From Acidobacteriota bacterium (GTDB taxonomy: Bacteria; Acidobacteriota; Blastocatellia; Pyrinomonadales; Pyrinomonadaceae), in contig JADJWI010000003.1 of NCBI GenBank assembly GCA_016716435.1, forward strand, positions 434,001 through 498,000: a stretch of DNA of 64,000 bases, read 5' to 3'. Positions 24,859 through 32,709 of the stretch are shown here, one piece after another. The position numbers were made by a program, and so were the translations under genes. Under the pieces are notes generated by a model. It had not been told where the DNA came from. It ran no database searches and saw nothing but the letters and a program-made list of their open reading frames with translations. Positions within the stretch are counted from its first letter, which is position 1. Each line of letters opens with the position of its first letter.

Positions 24859-25218
24859 ATGCGACTACAAACTAAGAATCAAGTAACTCTATTTATCGCT
24901 TTAGCGATGTTGGTCATCGTTTCGTCCGGATGCATGTCGTTCAGCACCACTGTTCGCGGGCGTGTGATGAATGGCAGTACACCGGTCGAGGGGGCGACCG
25001 TTGAGTTCGGCCCGACCTTAGCGGTACAGACGGCCACCACCGGTGCCGATGGAAGATTTGAGTTAACGGCACGGCATGGGCCGATACAAATGCTACGGCT
25101 GAACGCGAAAAAGCAGAACATGGTTCAGCGGGAAAAGATCGAGTTTCCGGGCTTTGCCGCTCCGGATTCGGATATCGAAATAGAGATGATCGGAGTTATC
25201 GGGCGCTACGAGGAGTGA
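24859..25218 (+). CDS. Predicted lipoprotein with carboxypeptidase-regulatory-like domain
   Basis: A 119-residue protein with a lipoprotein signal (LFIALAMLVIVSSGC, Cys25 in a VSSGC lipobox) and one small beta-sandwich domain. Residues 31-75 read TTVRGRVMNGSTPVEGATVE and TTGADGRFELTA, the G-R-V-x-P-x-x-G-A-x-V and D-G-x-F pattern of carboxypeptidase regulatory-like (CarbopepD_reg) domains. Proteins like this are usually structural or surface-attached. The next small membrane gene starts two bases after its stop, so they form a unit. No enzyme domain is present. Confidence 0.72.
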   Translation: MRLQTKNQVTLFIALAMLVIVSSGCMSFSTTVRGRVMNGSTPVEGATVEFGPTLAVQTATTGADGRFELTARHGPIQMLRLNAKKQNMVQREKIEFPGFAAPDSDIEIEMIGVIGRYEE

Positions 25219-25220
25219 CA

Positions 25221-25412
25221 ATGAATCGGTTGATCAAAAGTGGCTTTCTTTTTTTACTCGGGTTCGTTATGCTCGCGTGGTTTGTCTATTCCGTCAGCCA
25301 ACCGGCGGTGCCAAGCGAGACATACGCAATGGATCGCGTGATGGACGTTGTGAAACTCATCGGAGCCGTCGCGGGCTTCATCGGCGGAATTTTGGAACTC
25401 ATAAGGCGATAG
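25221..25412 (+). CDS. Small membrane protein
   Basis: A 63-residue protein with two hydrophobic segments: SGFLFLLGFVMLAWFVYSVS (residues 7-26) and VVKLIGAVAGFIGGILELI (43-61). The start ATG at 25221 is preceded by GAGGAG six bases upstream, a strong ribosome site that decides it over a GTG six bases earlier. It starts two bases after the lipoprotein stop and lies before the second DUF975-like gene. I recognise no family. It may be a partner of the lipoprotein or of the membrane protein. Confidence 0.65.
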   Translation: MNRLIKSGFLFLLGFVMLAWFVYSVSQPAVPSETYAMDRVMDVVKLIGAVAGFIGGILELIRR

Positions 25413-25443
25413 GCTGAGGTGCTAGGGCAGTCGGCAAAACATT

Positions 25444-26166
25444 ATGTACACGGACTACAATCGGTTTTCGGTTAACGCATTTACTGCCGTAAGCGATGCT
25501 TGGGGCCTGCTCAGCAGCAACTACTGGCCATTTTTTGGCGTGACCTCCATTCTGCTGGTTGCCGTTTGCTGTATTCCGGCGGGCGGCCTTCTGGCTCCTT
25601 TCCTTACGGCGGGTATCTACGCCATGGTCTTTCGCGCGCTCCGCGGCGAACAATACGACCTTTCAACGGCTTTTGGCGAGGGTTTCAAAGGCAAAAGCTG
25701 GCGCGTTTTTTTCGCTGCCGTTGTCGCCGGGCTTCCCTGGGCCCCGATCACGATCATGTCGCAAATGATCGACAGCATCGAGAATGCCCCGCAGGAAACC
25801 ATCAACATGTTCCTGATCGCCGCTCTCGTGTTCTTTGCCATAGCAATGGTCTGGAGCTTGACCTGCGTTTTTTGGATTCCCCTGATTATCGACAAAAACC
25901 TATCGTTCGGAGAAGCGTTCGGCCTAAGCGCCAGGTCGGCATGGATGAATCTGCCGGGCCTTGTTTTGCTTTACATCATTAGCGGCATTATTTTGACTAT
26001 CGGGATGATGGCCGTGTGCCTCGGAATGCTGTTCGTTTATCCGCTCGTGATGGTCGCTTTTGCGTTCGCTTACCGGCAGGTTTTTCCTGACACTGCCCCG
26101 CCTGCATTCGGCCAGGCACCGCCGCCGCCGAATGCTTATCCGGGCAGCTTCGGGCAAGGGATCTAA
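25444..26166 (+). CDS. Polytopic membrane protein (DUF975-like), second copy
   Basis: A 240-residue relative of the protein at 23620-24408. It shares the layout of hydrophobic segments (WPFFGVTSILLVAVCCIP, LIAALVFFAIAMVWSLTCVF, LVLLYIISGIILTIGMMAVC), the ARSAWMNL loop (SAKAAWSNV in the other copy) and the C-terminal AFAYRQVFPDTAP and FGQGI. The N-terminal cytosolic part differs. The two copies, with a lipoprotein and a small membrane protein between, suggest local duplication followed by divergence. The ATG lies 31 bases after the small membrane gene. It is convergent with the GNAT gene, only 14 bases away. Confidence 0.74.
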   Translation: MYTDYNRFSVNAFTAVSDAWGLLSSNYWPFFGVTSILLVAVCCIPAGGLLAPFLTAGIYAMVFRALRGEQYDLSTAFGEGFKGKSWRVFFAAVVAGLPWAPITIMSQMIDSIENAPQETINMFLIAALVFFAIAMVWSLTCVFWIPLIIDKNLSFGEAFGLSARSAWMNLPGLVLLYIISGIILTIGMMAVCLGMLFVYPLVMVAFAFAYRQVFPDTAPPAFGQAPPPPNAYPGSFGQGI

Positions 26167-26179
26167 GCAGGGATTTATT

Positions 26180-26650
26180 TCAGAACAGGTCGAGTTCCAT
26201 GTAGAGCGTATCCGGGTGCGGGTTGTCGTAATAGGCATTGATCTGGCGAAAGCCGTGGGACTCATACAGGCTTACGGCTTTTCCCATTTTCGGCGGATAA
26301 GTATCGAGCCGCATCTTGCGATAGCCAAGCTCGCGGGCATCGGCGATCACCTGCTCGATCAACCGCCGCCCGAGCCCGAGGCCGCGGGCACTATCGCGAA
26401 GGTAGAGCCGCTTCATCTCGCAGACACCTTTGCCGAGGCTTCGAAGTGCAATACAGCCAGCCGGTTGCTCGCCGACGCTTGCCAGATAAAGCCTGCCTTC
26501 GGGTGGTGCATATTTGCCCGGCAGCGTGGCAAGTTCTTCCTCAAAACCCTGAAAACAAAGGCTCAGCCCGAGCCATACCTCATACTCGCGAAAAAGCTCA
26601 CGCAGTACTTCGATGTCCTCTGCCGTCGCGGCTTGCCTTATCGTCATCAC
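26180..26650 (-). CDS. GNAT family N-acetyltransferase
   Basis: A 156-residue acetyltransferase of the GCN5 fold. MKRLYLRDSARGLGLGRRL is motif A with the acetyl-CoA-binding loop RGLGLGR, and LYESHGFRQINAYYDNP is the C-terminal motif B with the usual Y/F-GF. Such enzymes acetylate amines of small molecules or proteins; the substrate cannot be told. The start is at 26650 (MMTIRQAATAEDI). The gene is convergent with the membrane protein gene and divergent from the PhoX-like gene. Confidence 0.88.
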   Translation of the reverse strand: MMTIRQAATAEDIEVLRELFREYEVWLGLSLCFQGFEEELATLPGKYAPPEGRLYLASVGEQPAGCIALRSLGKGVCEMKRLYLRDSARGLGLGRRLIEQVIADARELGYRKMRLDTYPPKMGKAVSLYESHGFRQINAYYDNPHPDTLYMELDLF

Positions 26651-26753
26651 AGCTAATAATTCATATCAAATTCATACCTGAGTGCAAATATTGAAATACG
26701 GGCCAGGGAAGAGTTATTCTGAAAGCTACCTGCCGAAAATCCGAGGAGCACAT

Positions 26754-28160
26754 ATGAACAGGCGATCATTTCTCGCGAACCTAACTGTATTCACAGGCGG
26801 AGTTGCCCTTGCCGGGACTTCGCTCGGGCGGCGTGCCGAGGCGTTTCTGCAGACGGGCGATCTTTCAGGCTTTCGGGCGGCAGGCTTTGGCGAGCTTTTC
26901 CCAACCGCTGCAAAAAACACCGGCGAGACGTTCCTTGCGTTGCCGAAGGGCTTTGAATACAACGTCTTTGGCAAACGCGGCACGAAGATGACAGACGGCC
27001 GGACGACGCCGCCGGCACACGACGGGCAGTGGACGTTCAAGGTCGGCAACGAGCTTCGCATCGTCCGCAACCATGAGGTGACCAATGGCCGCGTTCCCCG
27101 CGAAGGCTCGGCGATCGGCTCGAAGAACCACTACGACCCGATGGCCGGCGGCGGCACGACCACGCTGGTCATCGACCGAAAGACAAACACGCTCATCCGC
27201 GACTTCGTCAGCCTTTCAGGCACGCTTGTAAATTGTGCCGGCGGCCCGACGCCCTGGGGAAGCTGGATCACCTGCGAAGAAACGACCATCGGCCGCACTG
27301 AGATCACAAATTCCCGCGGCGTAAAGACCGGCGGCTATCCTGTGCCGCATGGGTATTGCTTTGAGGTGCCGGCCTCGGCCAATTCGGAGGTCAATCCCGT
27401 GCCGCTCAAGGCGATGGGAAGGTTCGTCCACGAAGCGGTCGCGGTTGACCCAAAGACCGGCATAGTTTACCTGACCGAGGATTACAATCCTTCGGGTTTC
27501 TATCGGTTCATCCCAAAGCGGAACAAGCGGCTTGCCGAGGGCGGAACGCTTCAGGTGCTCGCCGTTAAGGACAGGCCGAAGTTCGATACCCGAACGGGCC
27601 AGAAGCCGGGAACGGTCCTCGAGACCGTTTGGGTCACGATCGACGACCCCGACCCGGAAGCCGCCGATACCGAGCCGAACGCCGTCTTTCAGGAAGGCTT
27701 TGGCAAAGGGGCCGCGTCATTTGCCCGGCTCGAGGGCTGCGCGATCGATCCCGCACGCCGCGTTCACTTTACCGCAACCAGCGGCGGCGACAAGAAGGGC
27801 GGCCAGGTCTGGATGTTCGAGCCCGTCGGGCTCGACGGCGGAAGGCTCAAGCTGCTTTTCGAGTCGCCCGACCCGAAAGTTCTGCACATGCCGGACAACA
27901 TCTGCATGATGCCGAAAAGCGAGCTCACCTTCATCTGCGAAGACAGCGACTACGCCGGCCAGCAGTCGATAAACCACCTCCGCATACTCACCGCCGAGGG
28001 CAAGATAGCCGACTTTGCCCGCAATGCTTCGGCCGAATTTCCGCGGAGCGAATTTGCCGGTTCGGTCTTTTCGCCGGATGGCTCAACGCTTTTCGTCAAT
28101 CTTCAGCTTGCGGGCGTAACGCTCGCGATCCGCGGCGACTGGTCAAAGTTCAAAAGCTGA
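26754..28160 (+). CDS. Tat-exported PhoX-like phosphatase family (DUF839)
   Basis: A 468-residue protein with a Tat signal (MNRRSFLANLTVFTGGVAL) and a DUF839/PhoX beta-propeller. Recognisable motifs are FGKRGTKMTDGRTTPPAHDG, LVNCAGGPTPWGSWITCEE, ARLEGCAIDPARRVHFTATS and MPDNICMMPKSELTFICEDS. PhoX enzymes are calcium- and iron-dependent alkaline phosphatases exported folded; the Cys and Glu residues that bind metal in PhoX appear in TCEE and EGCAID here, but I cannot confirm every ligand. The ATG at 26754 follows GAGGAG by seven bases and places the twin arginine correctly; the longer frame would not. A terminator follows the stop. Confidence 0.87.
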   Translation: MNRRSFLANLTVFTGGVALAGTSLGRRAEAFLQTGDLSGFRAAGFGELFPTAAKNTGETFLALPKGFEYNVFGKRGTKMTDGRTTPPAHDGQWTFKVGNELRIVRNHEVTNGRVPREGSAIGSKNHYDPMAGGGTTTLVIDRKTNTLIRDFVSLSGTLVNCAGGPTPWGSWITCEETTIGRTEITNSRGVKTGGYPVPHGYCFEVPASANSEVNPVPLKAMGRFVHEAVAVDPKTGIVYLTEDYNPSGFYRFIPKRNKRLAEGGTLQVLAVKDRPKFDTRTGQKPGTVLETVWVTIDDPDPEAADTEPNAVFQEGFGKGAASFARLEGCAIDPARRVHFTATSGGDKKGGQVWMFEPVGLDGGRLKLLFESPDPKVLHMPDNICMMPKSELTFICEDSDYAGQQSINHLRILTAEGKIADFARNASAEFPRSEFAGSVFSPDGSTLFVNLQLAGVTLAIRGDWSKFKS

Positions 28161-28186
28161 AATTGACGAGCCGGATCGCGATCAAG

Positions 28187-28218
28187 GGCCCGGGCATTTA
28201 AAACGCCCGGGTTCTTTC
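28187..28218 (+). terminator. Rho-independent terminator after the PhoX-like gene
   Basis: A 7-bp GC stem CCCGGGC (28189-28195) / GCCCGGG (28205-28211) with a 9-base loop, followed by TTCTTTCG. The T run is weak, so termination may be incomplete. Confidence 0.65.
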
Positions 28219-28256
28219 GTGTGCATCTCGGGCGATTTCTTCTTATAATTTTTCTA

Positions 28257-29060
28257 ATGGAACTTGCGGTCGAAAAATACCGGGTCGCGGATGAGCCCTA
28301 CTACCTGCCGATCGGCAAAGAGGTCGAACTTTTTGAGGCGGCTTACGCGGCCAAGCTTCCGGCTCTTTTGAAGGGCCCGACGGGCTGCGGCAAGACGCGC
28401 TTCGTTGAATACATGGCGCATCGGCTTGGCCGGCCGCTGATCACGGTTGCATGTCACGAGGACCTTTCCTCGACCGATCTGGTCGGCCGCTTTCTGCTTG
28501 AGGGCGATGAGACCGTTTGGCACGACGGGCCGCTAACGGCCGCGGTTCGTGCCGGGGCGATCTGCTATCTCGATGAGGTCGTCGAGGCACGCAAGGACAC
28601 GGTGGTTATCATCCATCCGCTGACCGACGACCGCCGCCGGCTCCCGATGGAGAAACGCGGCACCATCATCGAAGCGCCGCCCGAGTTCATGCTCGTCGTC
28701 TCGTACAACCCCGGTTACCAATCGATCCTCAAGGACCTCAAGCAATCTACCCGGCAGCGGTTCGTCTCGCTTGAGTTCGATTATCCGGACGCCGAGGCCG
28801 AAGCGGCGATCGTCGCAAAAGAAGGCGGCATCGACGAAGCAATGGCCGCCGACCTCGTAAAGATCGGGCAAAAAGTGAGGAACCTACGCGGCCACGGCCT
28901 CGAAGAAGGCGTCTCCACCCGCCTGCTCATCTACGCCGCCCAGATGATCGCCAAAGGCATCTCACCCATCGACGCCGCCGAGGTCGCCATCGTCTCACCC
29001 ATCACCGACGACCGCGAACTGCAACGCTCGATTCGCGAGATCGTAACCACAATCATCTGA
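28257..29060 (+). CDS. MoxR-type AAA+ ATPase of the CbbQ/NirQ/NorQ/GvpN family
   Basis: A 267-residue AAA+ ATPase that acts as a metal-insertion or activation chaperone together with a VWA-domain partner. Walker A is GPTGCGKTR (40-48), Walker B is ICYLDEV (102-108), the sensor region is SYNPGYQS, and the arginine finger is near TRQRFVSLEFDYP. The C-terminal helical lid ends in SIREIVTTII. The length and architecture match CbbQ. CbbO or NorD VWA genes normally accompany it, but none follows; vapBC and then a diverged copy of this gene's own 3' end do. The closest VWA protein is over 8 kb away. Confidence 0.9.
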   Translation: MELAVEKYRVADEPYYLPIGKEVELFEAAYAAKLPALLKGPTGCGKTRFVEYMAHRLGRPLITVACHEDLSSTDLVGRFLLEGDETVWHDGPLTAAVRAGAICYLDEVVEARKDTVVIIHPLTDDRRRLPMEKRGTIIEAPPEFMLVVSYNPGYQSILKDLKQSTRQRFVSLEFDYPDAEAEAAIVAKEGGIDEAMAADLVKIGQKVRNLRGHGLEEGVSTRLLIYAAQMIAKGISPIDAAEVAIVSPITDDRELQRSIREIVTTII

Positions 29061-29110
29061 CCGGAAGTTTTTTGTATTTGCGGTTACAACGATAGTATTC
29101 TGTTTCTGCA

Positions 29111-29350
29111 ATGACGAACGAAGAACTATTAAAAGAGCTGGAAACCCTGCAGCCAAGAGAGCGGGGAATGATCGAGAAGTTGATCATGCTATTCAAAGGG
29201 AAGCGAGATGGGGGTGTGACCGCGGCACCGAAAAAGTCTTTTCGCGATGAGAAGTCATTTGGAATGTGGAAAGATCGGGACGATATGAAAGACAGTGTGG
29301 AATGGGTTCGCAATATCCGCAGAACACATTGGGGGCCAAAGTCGTCTTAG
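29111..29350 (+). CDS. VapB-type antitoxin (DUF2281-like)
   Basis: A 79-residue antitoxin partner. The C-terminal part SFGMWKDRDDMKDSVEWVRN is a common toxin-binding segment of VapB-type antitoxins, with Phe, Trp and an arginine that enters the VapC active site (RRTHW). The N-terminal part MTNEELLKELETLQPRERGM is helical and could bind DNA, though I cannot name its fold. The toxin start follows the TAG without a gap. I see no clear operator. The pair lies between the intact and the displaced 3' ends of moxR, so it entered this locus as a cassette. Confidence 0.75.
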   Translation: MTNEELLKELETLQPRERGMIEKLIMLFKGKRDGGVTAAPKKSFRDEKSFGMWKDRDDMKDSVEWVRNIRRTHWGPKSS

Positions 29351-29728
29351 ATGCTCATAGATTCGGATATTCTGATCGACTTTACGCACGGAAATTCGGA
29401 TGCCGTGGACTGGCTCGACCGACACGATGTCCGCAAGTCGCTGAAGCTTAGCATTGTCACCGAAATGGAGTTGTTGGTTGGTAGCCAAAATAAGGCTCAC
29501 ATGCGCGAGTTGATTGAATTATTCAGCCGATTTGAGACTCTGCAGATCGATGAACAGGTCTCAGCAAAAGCAAGACAGCTAGTTGAGGATTTTTATTTGA
29601 GTCACGGACTCTTGATTGCCGACTCATTAATAGCCGCGACAGCTATCGTTTTCGGCGAGACACTCGCGACCAAGAACATGCGTGATTTTCGATTTATTCC
29701 TGAATTAACTCTCGCCCAATATCCATAG
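29351..29728 (+). CDS. vapC: VapC-type PIN-domain ribonuclease toxin
   Basis: A 125-residue PIN-domain toxin that cleaves RNA with magnesium. The acidic active site is complete: Asp4 and Asp6 in LIDSDILID, Glu40 in SIVTEMELLVG, Asp91 in IADSLIAATA, and Asn109 and Asp112 in ATKNMRDF. The length is normal for VapC. It directly abuts the antitoxin gene (TAG then ATG), so translation is coupled. The following 150 bases have no gene. The moxR-end duplication just after it marks it as part of an acquired cassette. Confidence 0.9.
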   Translation: MLIDSDILIDFTHGNSDAVDWLDRHDVRKSLKLSIVTEMELLVGSQNKAHMRELIELFSRFETLQIDEQVSAKARQLVEDFYLSHGLLIADSLIAATAIVFGETLATKNMRDFRFIPELTLAQYP

Positions 29729-29805
29729 TTCAAGGTCGGTACCCGTGCGAAGAGGCGTTGATGTACATTACGGAACACTAACGCGAGATATCTTCTTTTT
29801 AGCGT

Positions 29806-29852
29806 CGCGAACGCCAACGCTCGATTCGCGAGATCGTAACGACGATCATCTG
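29806..29852 (+). pseudogene. Displaced, diverged copy of the moxR 3' end
   Basis: A 47-base segment matches the last 47 bases of the intact moxR gene (29014-29060) with four mismatches. It still encodes R-S-I-R-E-I-V-T-T-I-I and a stop, with synonymous differences (ACC/ACG, ACA/ACG), which means it descends from a coding moxR allele rather than being chance similarity. After it lies ATGGAACCTGAACAG, perhaps the start of a gene once next to moxR. Confidence 0.8.
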
Positions 29853-29884
29853 ATTCATGGAACCTGAACAGCAGACAACAAACA

Positions 29885-30293
29885 ATGGCTAAATTAGTTC
29901 TATGGGACGTTCCGTTTGCACGTGCATTTTATCCAAGCGTTGTTGCACGTTTTCAGACCGGAGGAGAGACGTCGCCGGGAATAATAGAGATCACGGTAAG
30001 TCCTAGTGACGGAACGCAATTCCGCGTCGAATGTAAGTCTGTTCTCGCCTTTACCTGTTTTGATGAAGGCTGCGCTCCTCAGCGCTGGTTCAGTACTGCG
30101 GAAACTGAACAGGGAGAGATTAGCGTATCATTGCCTTGATTCTCCCTGGATTAAGTCATACGAAGGTTGCCAATTTGACGCAGAGGGGAACATCATCCCG
30201 TTAAACCATTACTTGATCTACGGCGGTGATTATATTGTCGAGTTCGTCTGCCAATACGAACCCGTAGTAACGCAACTTCCAAATTGGAATTGA
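29885..30293 (+). pseudogene. Frameshifted hypothetical gene
   Basis: Two overlapping frames together look like one protein of about 130 residues. The first (from ATG 29885) reads MAKLVLWDVPFARAFYPSVV and continues to STAETEQGEISVSLP then stops. The second continues with RLAYHCLDSPWIKSYEGCQF, then LNHYLIYGGDYIVEFVCQYE and QLPNWN. The join is near 30110-30125 (the GGGAGAG stretch), where a single extra base would restore one frame. The C-terminal half resembles immunity-type or conserved-hypothetical proteins with an HYLIYGGDY strand. The function is unknown. Confidence 0.6.
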
Positions 30294-30388
30294 CCGGTCT
30301 GGCGGAAAGGAATTGAAAGCCCACTGAACCTGGTTTCGTTGTGCGGACATTCTCTAAATACGTAGTACAGCATCTTGTAAATTTAAAT

Positions 30389-30682
30389 ATGACCATGATT
30401 CGAGTCGTAGCACATTTGATATCAAAGATTGATAGCATTGATGAAACGCGGGAGGTCTCGCTTGGGTTGATCGGGCCGACTTGTGCTGAGGCGGGCTGCG
30501 TTACTTATGAGCTTCATCAGAATACGGCCGATCCAACGGATTTTACATTCATCGAGGAATGGACTGATGACGCGTCGCTCGACGCTCATCTTGAGTCTGC
30601 CCACCTGGCGGCCGCTCGCGAAAAGCTAGGCGAGTTGCTCGCCGAGCCCGCTGACATTCGTCGTTATAGATTGATCCGCTAA
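30389..30682 (+). CDS. Antibiotic biosynthesis monooxygenase (ABM) domain protein, YgiN-like
   Basis: A 97-residue ferredoxin-like barrel of the ABM family. It starts MTMIRVVAHLISKIDSIDET and contains CVTYELHQNTADPTDFTF and EEWTDDASLDAHLESAHL, the classic E-x-W-x-x-x-x-A-x-x-x-H signature. YgiN-type members oxidise quinols or related small aromatic molecules without a metal, usually as dimers. The start is at ATG 30389; the frame is open upstream but the domain begins here. Twelve bases later begins the ArsO-like flavoprotein, so the two probably form an operon. Confidence 0.85.
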   Translation: MTMIRVVAHLISKIDSIDETREVSLGLIGPTCAEAGCVTYELHQNTADPTDFTFIEEWTDDASLDAHLESAHLAAAREKLGELLAEPADIRRYRLIR

Positions 30683-30694
30683 TTGCCGCATCCG

Positions 30695-31777
30695 ATGCCC
30701 GACCTGGAAGAGAACGAACTCGACGTGGTCGTCATCGGCGGCGGGCAGGCCGGGTTGGCGGTTGGGTATTATCTTCGTCGCTCGGGCCTTCGCTACGTAA
30801 TTCTAGACGCACAAAACGAACCCGGCGGAGCGTGGCTGCATGGCTGGCGTTCGCTGCGGCTGTTTTCGCCGGCACAGTGGAGCTCGCTTCCAGGCTGGCT
30901 AATGCCTGGCGGCGGGCTCGACAAATATCCGACCCGCGACGAGGTGCTCAGCTACCTTCGCCAGTACGAAGAGCGTTACGAACTACCGATTCGCAGGCCG
31001 GTCACTGTTACTTCCGTAAGGCGGGAAGGCGAGCGTTTCGCTGTAGCTACCAACGGCGACGAGATCAGCGCTAAAGCCATCGTCAGCGCGACCGGAACGT
31101 GGCAAAAGCCGTTCATCCCGGACTGTCCAGGCCGCACGCTTTTTTCCGGCGTCGAGATCCACTCCGCAAACTACGAATCACCCGATGCATTTGCCGGAAA
31201 GCGCGTTTTGATTGTAGGCGGCGGAAATTCAGGTGCACAGATCTTGGCCGAAGTCTCGCTCGTGGCTGATGCGACGTGGGTCACGCTTGATGAGCCAAAC
31301 TACTTGCCGGACGATGTCGACGGCCGCGTTCTCTTTGATGCCGCGAGCGAAAAATATAAGGCACTAACGACAGGCGAGGCAGGGACGAAAAAGTCATACG
31401 ATTTGCTCGGCAGCATCGTCATGGTCGAGCCCGTTCGCGAAGCGCGGGATGCGGGAAGGCTGACTTCCCGCCGTCCGTTTGTTCGCTTTACTGAGGCCGG
31501 TGTGATCTGGCAAGAGGGCGACGAACCCGAAATGATGGACGCCGTCATTTGGTGCACCGGGTTCAAATCGGCTCTCGACCATCTCGCACCGCTCGGTGTC
31601 GTCGAAGACAACGGCCGTGTTAAAGTATCCGGAACGCGTTCGGAAAAAGAGCCAAACCTATGGCTCGTCGGCTACGGCAACTGGACCGGCTTCACCTCGG
31701 CAACCCTCATCGGCGTCGGCCGCACCGCCCGAACAACAGCGAAAGAGATCGAAGAAACCCTAAAGAAGACTGCGTAG
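30695..31777 (+). CDS. Flavin-containing monooxygenase, ArsO-like
   Basis: A 360-residue FAD/NADPH enzyme. VVVIGGGQAGLAVGYYLR (about residues 9-26) is the FAD-binding Rossmann motif and VLIVGGGNSGAQILAEVS (169-186) is the NADPH-binding one. SLRLFSPAQWSSLPGWLMPG and YPTRDEVLSYLRQYEERYE recur in ArsO-type proteins of arsenic resistance loci, as I recall them. No ars genes (arsR, arsB, arsC, arsM) are near, so arsenic use is uncertain; any hydrophobic small molecule is possible. The start ATG at 30695 is preferred; a TTG at 30683 directly after the ABM stop is the alternative. The ABM gene is its only operon partner. Confidence 0.8.
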   Translation: MPDLEENELDVVVIGGGQAGLAVGYYLRRSGLRYVILDAQNEPGGAWLHGWRSLRLFSPAQWSSLPGWLMPGGGLDKYPTRDEVLSYLRQYEERYELPIRRPVTVTSVRREGERFAVATNGDEISAKAIVSATGTWQKPFIPDCPGRTLFSGVEIHSANYESPDAFAGKRVLIVGGGNSGAQILAEVSLVADATWVTLDEPNYLPDDVDGRVLFDAASEKYKALTTGEAGTKKSYDLLGSIVMVEPVREARDAGRLTSRRPFVRFTEAGVIWQEGDEPEMMDAVIWCTGFKSALDHLAPLGVVEDNGRVKVSGTRSEKEPNLWLVGYGNWTGFTSATLIGVGRTARTTAKEIEETLKKTA

Positions 31778-31780
31778 ACT

Positions 31781-31924
31781 ATGAAACAAGATACGAACCG
31801 CCGTGATTTTTTGAAGATCTTGGGTGCGACGACCGCGGGACTTGCGGTCGGTTCGCAGGGTGTTTTCGGACAGGCTCGCCGAGAAAGACGCCTATTTCAA
31901 ATTTCAGGTCGAATATATCTTTAG
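31781..31924 (+). pseudogene. Truncated Tat-signal gene, fused to unrelated sequence
   Basis: An open frame of 47 codons begins MKQDTNRRDFLKILGATTAG, a clear twin-arginine signal, and continues LAVGSQGVFGQ. The remainder of the exported protein is missing: from about 31871 the sequence changes to an HNH-endonuclease-like stretch in another frame, and this frame stops at 31924. This is the leftover N-terminus of a secreted enzyme after a deletion. The start is directly after the ArsO-like gene. Confidence 0.7.
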
Positions 31925-32030
31925 TCGAAAACACGGCAGTCCGTCAGGACTCGAAAATCTCGCTTGGGCCTGTATTTTCTGTAACCTCAATAATACGGGA
32001 AACGATATTGCAGCCATTCTGGGAACGTCC
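31871..32030 (+). pseudogene. Remnant of an HNH endonuclease
   Basis: Translation of this segment gives RLAEKDAYFKFQVEYIFSRK, then HGSPSGLENLAWACIFCNLN and N-x-G-N-D-I-A. This matches the HNH motif block in which H-x-I-x-x-R-x-H-G-G is followed by N-L-x-x-A-C-x-x-C-N. The first histidine is Tyr (VEYI instead of VEHI), and no start or C-terminal part is present. It is a decayed fragment joined to the Tat-signal stub at about 31871. Confidence 0.7.
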
Positions 32031-32056
32031 GCAACCGTTTCAGCCAGTAGAAGATA

Positions 32057-32368
32057 CTATTTCCGATCCGTTAAGTTCCTAAAAATCGCTATCGGAATAA
32101 TGACATGAGTGAAAAAAACGACCGCCAAGTTTCCTAATGGAATCCACCCAAACCACATAAAACCGAGAGGCGTGATTGTAAGCAATGCGATAAACATATA
32201 AACAATCACAATTGCAGCCGCGTTTGGTGAACTCGAGTACCAAGGTGCCTTTCTTGGTCGTTCATATGCCGGCAGAATTGCTCCACATCGCAAACAGTTG
32301 TCTGGAAGGTGTGACAGATCAATCAAATCGCCACAAGCAACACATTTTAAATCCTGATCTCGAGGCAT
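32057..32368 (-). CDS. Zinc-ribbon membrane protein
   Basis: A 103-residue protein. The N-terminus MPRDQDLKCVACGDLIDLSH carries a zinc ribbon with Cys9, Cys12, Cys25 and Cys28 (CVAC and CLRC), followed by a Pro/Arg linker and two transmembrane segments (AAAIVIVYMFIALLTITPLG and LGNLAVVFFTHVIIPIAIF). The start ATG at 32368 has AGGTG six bases before it; an upstream in-frame start at 32449 lacks support. It is the only intact gene in the decayed stretch between 31.8 and 32.7 kb and overlaps the HNH region on the other strand. Confidence 0.68.
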   Translation of the reverse strand: MPRDQDLKCVACGDLIDLSHLPDNCLRCGAILPAYERPRKAPWYSSSPNAAAIVIVYMFIALLTITPLGFMWFGWIPLGNLAVVFFTHVIIPIAIFRNLTDRK

Positions 32369-32709
32369 ATCGCACCTATTCAATTTAATAAGCGAGCAAA
32401 CCGCCGCTCTTTGAATGTGATTACTCGGAATTCGAGGTGGGAAAATCAACTAATTTCCGATAATCTGTACCACAAAGAACTTGGGACGCAAAACGACCTG
32501 AGGCATCAATTTAATCGCTAACGAATCGGCACCGCTTCGATGCTGTTTTCCGACCAAGCCTCGAAGCGCCGCCGCAGAAAGCAGTCTAGATTCGGTCTGC
32601 CGGCTAGAAATCCGTGTGGAGGAAATCAGGTAGATGGTGATCGAACATCAGACATATCGCTTTTCCGACACTTGGAAGTTGAATCCGAAATACCACAAGT
32701 AGAACGCCA
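32369..32709. other. Intergenic region with a 22-codon open frame
   Basis: A 341-base stretch. The only notable item is a short frame at 32634-32702 (MVIEHQTYRFSDTWKLNPKY plus HK and stop), with GGAGG 15 bases upstream of its ATG. It ends 7 bases before the amine oxidase start, so it might be a leader peptide or the tail of a lost gene. I see no clear promoter. Confidence 0.35.
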
